From: Ailanthus altissimus
Lineage: Eukaryota; Streptophyta; Magnoliopsida; Sapindales; Simaroubaceae
Length of the DNA: 64,000 nucleotides
Reading direction: 5' to 3'
NCBI GenBank assembly: GCA_946807835.1
Contig: OX327710.1
Span: 19,968,501 to 20,032,500, forward strand
The notes beneath the pieces were generated by a model. That model searched no databases. It saw only the letters and a list, made by a program, of their open reading frames with translations, and had not been told where the DNA came from. Position numbers and translations under genes: made by a program. This document shows positions 58,606-64,000 of the stretch, piece after piece. Every line of letters begins with the position of its first letter. Positions within the stretch are counted from its first letter, which is position 1.

Positions 58606-61600
58606 ATGGCTAGCTCTACCACTAGCACTAGTAGTGGTACTACTAAGTTTGATGATTTGAAGTACTTGGTAGTGAGGCCTGAGAATGGCGGCGTATTTGA
58701 GTTGTTCAAGTACTTGGTGCTGGGGGATGTACGTAGTGGGGTGAGGTTTCTGGAGAGTTCTTTGGAAGAAGAAGCAGAAGCAGTGCTTGTTGGTGAGGAA
58801 AGTGCTGATCACAGATGGGTTATTGTTGTTTCTATAATTGTGCGTAAGGTTATTGCTTTTTTCGCTAAGCCAATGGAGCTCACTGGCTACGTTGTGGATT
58901 TTGTTCTCAATCTTCTGTCACAAAATGGCAACATCTTTGGCTTGCTTTATAATCTTATTCATGGTAACACCCTTAAAACACACTCTTACTTTTACTCTTT
59001 CCATTTTTTTTAACTTTATCATGTATATGTGTTAATGGAAATGTTTTAATCGATCTTGTTTCACTAACCCTCCTTGATTGATAGTCCTTTATTTAGTGCT
59101 TTTTCGTTGCATTGTTATAGTTGGGGGACTCGTGTTCTGCTATAAATATTAGTGTAGTTTTTTGATTTCATGTTCAGCTATTTGGTATTCGGTAAAATGG
59201 TAGTTATGGACAAAATTCAAGATATGTGTGAGGTCCAAGCAAGTGAAGAAAGAAATTTTGAGTTGTTAATGAAATAGATCACTGCTTGTTTGATGATAAG
59301 TATCATCATGATCCAGTTTGAACAGTTTTGAGTTTGGAAGTTGAAACTGTTTCGCAATTTATTGATGTAAATTAAAAACTTCAGATTGCTTTCTATTCAT
59401 CTCGGTGATATAAAATCTTGTGCTTTCTCTGACTTTTGAAGAGCGCAAAAAATGGCAAACTCTGATTTGCAGTATGGCCTGTTACTGTGTGATTTTATGT
59501 GGATATAGGCAAGGTGGTGATTCCACGGAGAGGCACAGACACTTTTCTAAGCACTATTGGACAATTAGATGGCAGAATAGACCTATACAAGGGCCAGAAC
59601 TTAGTGGAACAAATCTCTGATTCTGGTTATGGGGAAAGAAGCATAAAAATGGAGCCGGGAAACCGAGCTCTCATGGACCTGTGTATCATGGCAGCAAAGT
59701 TAGCATATGAGAATGCTGAAGTTGTTAGAAATGTAGTGGTTCATCACTGGAAGGTTAGCCATTCTATTTCTGTTTCATCCCTCATTTCTTACTTCTAATT
59801 CAGTTATCTCCTAATGTTCAAATTAATTTGAACTTTGAATGAAAGCAGATGCATTTCGTGGAGTTTTACAACTGCTGGAATGGTAAGTATTTTGGAAAAT
59901 ATTGTATCCGTTTAGAACTATTAGTACTTTCCAGCTTCACTTATCAGTGTGCATTTTATTAACTTTTCTTAAGAAATCTCTATAAGTTGTGTTCTTTTGA
60001 TCATAGTTTATGGAATTTGATTTCATAGATTTCCAAAAGGAGATGTCCACTCAGGTATTTATATTTTGTGACAAGCCCAAAGATGCAACATTGATACTCG
60101 TAAGCTTTAGGGGCACAGAACCTTTTGATGCCGATGATTGGAGTACTGACTTTGATTACTCTTGGTATGACATCCCGAAATTGGGAAAGGTCCACATGGG
60201 GTTCTTGGAAGCCTTAGGTTTGGGCAACAGAGAAAATGCCGTTACCTTCCAAGATCACCTCCTGAGGAAGGAAGCAAAGTTCACCTCTTCAAAAGGTAAG
60301 GAATCAATACCATCAGATACTGCTTCTGGCGTGGAACAAAATGGAAGGGATCAGTCTTTTGAGTCTGAGGAGAAGACTGCATACTATGCAGTGAAAAGTA
60401 AGCTGAAGAGCTTACTTGAAGAGCACAAGAATGCAAAATTTGTTGTCACTGGGCACAGCTTAGGTGGGGCACTTGCTATATTGTTTCCGACAATTCTGGT
60501 GCTGCATGAGGAGATGGAGGTGATGCAAAGGTTATTGGGTGTGTATACATTTGGACAACCAAGGGTTGGGGACTGGCAGCTTAGGAGATTCATGGAATCT
60601 CATTTGGAATTTCCAGAACCAAAGTACTTCCGGGTGGTGTACTGCAATGATATGGTGCCTAGGCTGCCCTATGACGACAAAACTTTCTTATACAAGCATT
60701 TCGGGGTTTGCCTGTACTACAACTGCTGCTACATTGAGCAAGTACGTATTGTGCTTTTCATTCACTTATGAAATCACTATCCACTAGAGTGAATCTGGGC
60801 TATCCTATTTTATCCTTTCTATATGATACGGTGTATGTAAGTGTTAGGAAATTAGTTATACCCTTCAATCTAATACCATTAAGGTATCAAACTTGGCCAT
60901 AATACTGATTCCATTTGTTAAGAGTTTTTATGTATCATAATATTTCTATGATAGGTATTTAGTACTTTAAAACTACTTAAGTGTTTTGTGAAAAATTTTA
61001 CTCGTAAGTAATTAAGAATATAAAAAATTATCCACAATTGAGATAAAGAAACAATCATCACAAGACATAAGATATATATAATTCAGTAACAAACGCTTAT
61101 ATCCACGGTAAATCAATAATTCTGCCATTTTTATTCAGTTCACAATCAATAACCAGAGCTCTCTTAATAGATCTATCATCACTCTTTTATACACTCAGTA
61201 ATCAAGTAATTTTATAGTAGCATTCTCTCACGCACTCAGCACTCTAGTACCTAACTAGCTATCTATTATCTCTTATGTTTACATCTTTGATGCTTAATTA
61301 TTCTAAAGAATTACAAAGGTTTGTATAAGCTTTAAAAAGTTATTAAAAACACTAAATCTAGTTGGAATAATAGTCTATACGTGTGAGAGTCTAAATTTCA
61401 TTCAAAAAAGCTAATTCAAGGTAAAAATGAAAGCTTCCTAAAATTGGGTGCCGATGTTGATGTGGCCTCGACGTAGTATCGTGGTGCTGAAAAGCTAGCG
61501 CTGCGACGCTGAGGCTTGGAAAGGTCCATCGCTTGTTCTGACTCCCTCTTTACTTCTGACTCTTTGTTTTGCTTCATTTTTTGTACGTCAGACGTGTAGT

Positions 61601-62246
61601 TAATTTTGTGTTGACTCTTCATTGATCTTCAACTTAAAATCAAAGTCAACCTTAATTTTAAATCATTAAATTTTAACAATAAATTTGTTGCATATCTTTA
61701 TTTGAGATTGTAGAATATGTAATATCATTCTAGTTACACAAGGATCGTTGTTTTGATCCACTTTGTCATATTCTTGTTTACCAAATATCCAGATGAATAG
61801 CTAGAGAAATATATACTTAAGGGACATTATATATGTCATGAATTTTTGGCTGGGAAAGATGTTATTGTCTAGAAAGCATACACGTTTATACTTAATGTCA
61901 TGTTATGTCTTCCTGTTCTTTCCATTAATGATTTATGTTCGTCATAGAAATGATTTGTGTTTCTTTCTTTGTTACATGTGTATTCAAGAAAGTAGATGAG
62001 GAGCCAAACAGAAATTACTTTGGGTTAAGATACTTGATTCCAGAGCATCTGACTGCTTGTTGGGAGTTAATTCGGGGCTTGACAATGGGGTACACCCATG
62101 GGCCAGAGTATAATGAAAGGTGGTTTCGCATCTTCACCAGGGTAATGGGACTCGCATTCCCTGGCGTTTCAGCACATTGCCCCACAGATTACGTCAACTC
62201 TGTTCGGCTTGGAAAGGAACGCGCTATTCAGATGTCCTCTTTCTAA
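58606..62246 (+). CDS. OBL1: OBL1-like class 3 (triacylglycerol) lipase, complete
   Basis: Five exons: 58606-58963, 59509-59753, 59849-59882, 60029-60741 and 61989-62246 (TAA), in frame, 535 residues. The start MASSTTSTSS is chosen by family resemblance and the TATA box; the same frame also has an ATG at 58408 that is probably not transcribed. The protein resembles plant oil body lipases (OBL1 type, alpha/beta hydrolase, lipase class 3) that hydrolyse acylglycerols at lipid droplets. Supporting segments: GNRALMDLCIMAAKLAYEN, HFVEFYNCWNDFQKEMSTQV, ILVSFRGTEPFDADDW, the nucleophile elbow TGHSLGGA with Ser at about 356, YTFGQPRVGD, and CNDMVPRLPYDD with the likely catalytic Asp. The exon 5 block HGPEYNE is conserved. 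Residues about 295-328 form a polar insert. Intron 4 is 1.25 kb. No frame break; looks functional. Confidence 0.93.
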
Positions 62247-63036
62247 GAATCTTCTTTTGCACATTATGATGGTGAGATGGCCTACTAAAATCACAATCAG
62301 CAACTCATGAGTCACAAGGACATTGATTTGAATGCTTTCATCTACAAGTGAAATGGTAAGGTAGACTTGTTTTACTATTTGATTATGTTTGTGTGCGTTT
62401 TTTGCTGATAAAATCTTGATGTTCAGTTTTGAACTTTGTAGTTCCTGGTTTTCCTGCTCAGGTTTGAATAAAATGATTTATGTACCATTTGTTCCTTCTA
62501 CCAATGCTTAATTTCATTGACTCGCATAATTTGTAAGATTAATGTAATCAAAAGCAACAACACCACTGTTTCAAGCAACTATGCATCACAGTCATAAGCT
62601 ACAAATCTTAGAACTCTTAGCTACATAGTCAAAACATTTCCAGTTCCAAACTGCATGAGGTCAATAAACTAAAAAGAGAAGGATCTGCTGTTCAGATCGC
62701 TTTATTACGGTGGGATTTGCCTAAATTTTACGTAAAAATCTCAGCCAACGGAGAAAAAATAAGAATTTTCAAACCTCAAGACAGTCTTCTGTATCAAAAA
62801 TTTGACATACACGCTAAACAAATGGCAAGAATTATTAGCTGACGTTGTCTCTCAGTGTGTACTCCTCAATATCGCTGCCCAAAGAATTGAAAACTTCATT
62901 GCATAAATACAAACGCCACTTTTCAGTGAGTTTTGAGACAAATTTCAATTTGTATGGCAGATTGTACCCAAAACATCTGCTGCCAGGATTGCCTTCATTG
63001 AAAAATTGAACAATAAAACATTTATACCATTTTGCT
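62247..63036. other. Convergent 3' flanks of lipase and H+-ATPase genes
   Basis: The 790 bases between the two stop codons should hold both 3' UTRs. An AATAAA at 62467 is a plausible poly(A) signal for the lipase. No other gene was seen. Confidence 0.5.
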
Positions 63037-64000
63037 TCAGACGGTATGAGCTGCTTGGATTACATTCAAGTCCAGATTTTTAAGCCTCACGACTGATTCT
63101 ACGTGTCCTTGCAGAGTGTGAATCTCTCCCAGTCTGTAAAATTCAAGGGTCATTTAGAAACTTCTCATATCAATGCGCTAACCTAGAGCTTAAGAAAATT
63201 TAAGACATTTGTAGGCTTAGCTTTATATTAACCAGACCTTAGAATTCTAACAATGAATGGTAAGAGTTACCTGGCTATTTCAGCACGCCGCTTGGCTTGC
63301 TCAGCAATCAAAGAAGACCGTGATCGCCTGCCATTGAATTCCAGGTCTGCAGCAATTAAACCTTGAAGACTTCTTTGGGAAAGAACCCACTGTGCCTCCC
63401 TATCTTCCTTCCCATAATCTTTCTTGGAAGTAAAAGCAGTCTGTAGAGACCCGAAATTAGATAAGAAGCATGAACAACTATTCTAAGCCTACGCTGGATC
63501 CTTGCCGAGATAAATGATAAAACCAACTGTATATGAAACATTGCACTGACCTTTCTATCAAATAAGAGATTCCAAGCCTCTCCACTTAAGGCATAACGAA
63601 CTACGAACTTGATGATATCCAATGGTATGTAGAATATCAAGCTGTATAACCATATAACACCAGCCCATCCCCATCCAATGCCACTGATATAAGCAAAGCT
63701 AATGTGTGCATAGACAGCAATTAAGGTAGCCACCTAGATAAGAAAAATTAATTTGAGAAACACTTAAAATGCACAAAACAAGTGAAATCTCAGATTAGGA
63801 GCTGCTTTGGGTAACTCGTACCAATTGAGCCACCACAAATGCACACATCAATAGAGTTCCAGGCCTCTCTAAAAATGACCAACTCTGACTCCGCGTAACA
63901 AATATGAGAGCCTGGCTGATGATGCTGACTTGCAGGTATACAGCAGATGAAACTTCCTCAGTATTGCTGGATAAGGATCTTACATGAAAGTGTGTCTGCA
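63037..64000 (-). CDS. AHA10: Plasma-membrane P-type H+-ATPase, 3' end (5' part outside window), AHA10-like
   Basis: Four exons on the minus strand: 63822-64000 (continues beyond the window), 63551-63733, 63271-63440 and 63037-63133 (stop). The visible ~209 residues are the last membrane helices and the C-terminal regulatory domain of a P3A proton pump, which expels H+ with ATP. Signature segments are [51 protein letters not shown] and the autoinhibitory region with [13 protein letters not shown]. It ends QAAHTV: the penultimate Thr needed for 14-3-3 activation is kept, but the usual Tyr before it is His. That AAHTV ending is the form I associate with the AHA10/PH5 clade, which is linked to vacuolar acidification and pigment transport; the clade call is an inference from the C-terminus. 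Confidence 0.9.

Noticed and set aside
1..64000. CRISPR arrays, prokaryotic operons or phage defence systems
   Set aside because: No regularly spaced short repeats or bacterial-type gene clusters; every gene is intron-bearing plant nuclear type.

Overview
This is a nuclear segment of a flowering plant, almost certainly a eudicot. The genes are intron-rich with GT/AG splice sites, the DNA between them is very AT-rich, and the families are plant-specific: a STRUBBELIG-family receptor kinase, a P-type plasma-membrane proton pump, an OBL1-type lipase, and CACTA and MULE transposons. A woody eudicot such as a citrus relative would fit, but that is a guess; nothing in the sequence proves the genus.

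Layout. Positions 1-23000 are gene-rich: the 3' part of a plant O-fucosyltransferase-like gene (+), a complete 8-exon Mit_KHE1-family gene (+), a broken DIVARICATA-type MYB pseudogene (+), an AT-rich stretch with three tandem ~270-bp repeats, a complete 10-exon 26S proteasome ATPase RPT1 gene (+), and a complete 16-exon SRF6/7-type LRR receptor-like kinase (-) with a copia LTR remnant in one intron. Positions 23000-58400 are a repeat-rich block: two direct copies of a ~1-kb repeat, a ~9.9-kb MULE with long terminal inverted repeats that encodes a decayed SWIM-type transposase and an oppositely oriented DUF1985/Ulp1-like protease gene, a ~2.6-kb insertion splitting that transposase, a copia gag fragment, a truncated CACTA element with a decayed TNP2 transposase, a tRNA-derived SINE, and a solo LTR with a 5-bp target duplication. 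Positions 58500-64000 are gene-rich again: a complete 5-exon OBL1-like lipase (+), and convergent to it the 3' end of a plasma-membrane H+-ATPase (-) that runs off the right edge.

The functional genes are unrelated plant genes placed side by side: proteasome base, cell-surface signalling, lipid hydrolysis, proton pumping, protein glycosylation and a probable mitochondrial protein. Exon borders were worked out by hand from splice signals and reading-frame continuity; the four complete gene models close without a frame error (281, 426, 723 and 535 residues). I found no credible sign of a previously undescribed biological system. The most interesting parts are the composite Ulp1-carrying MULE, the receptor kinase that lacks its catalytic aspartate, the MYB pseudogene that kept its splice sites, and several unexplained repeats and hairpins.
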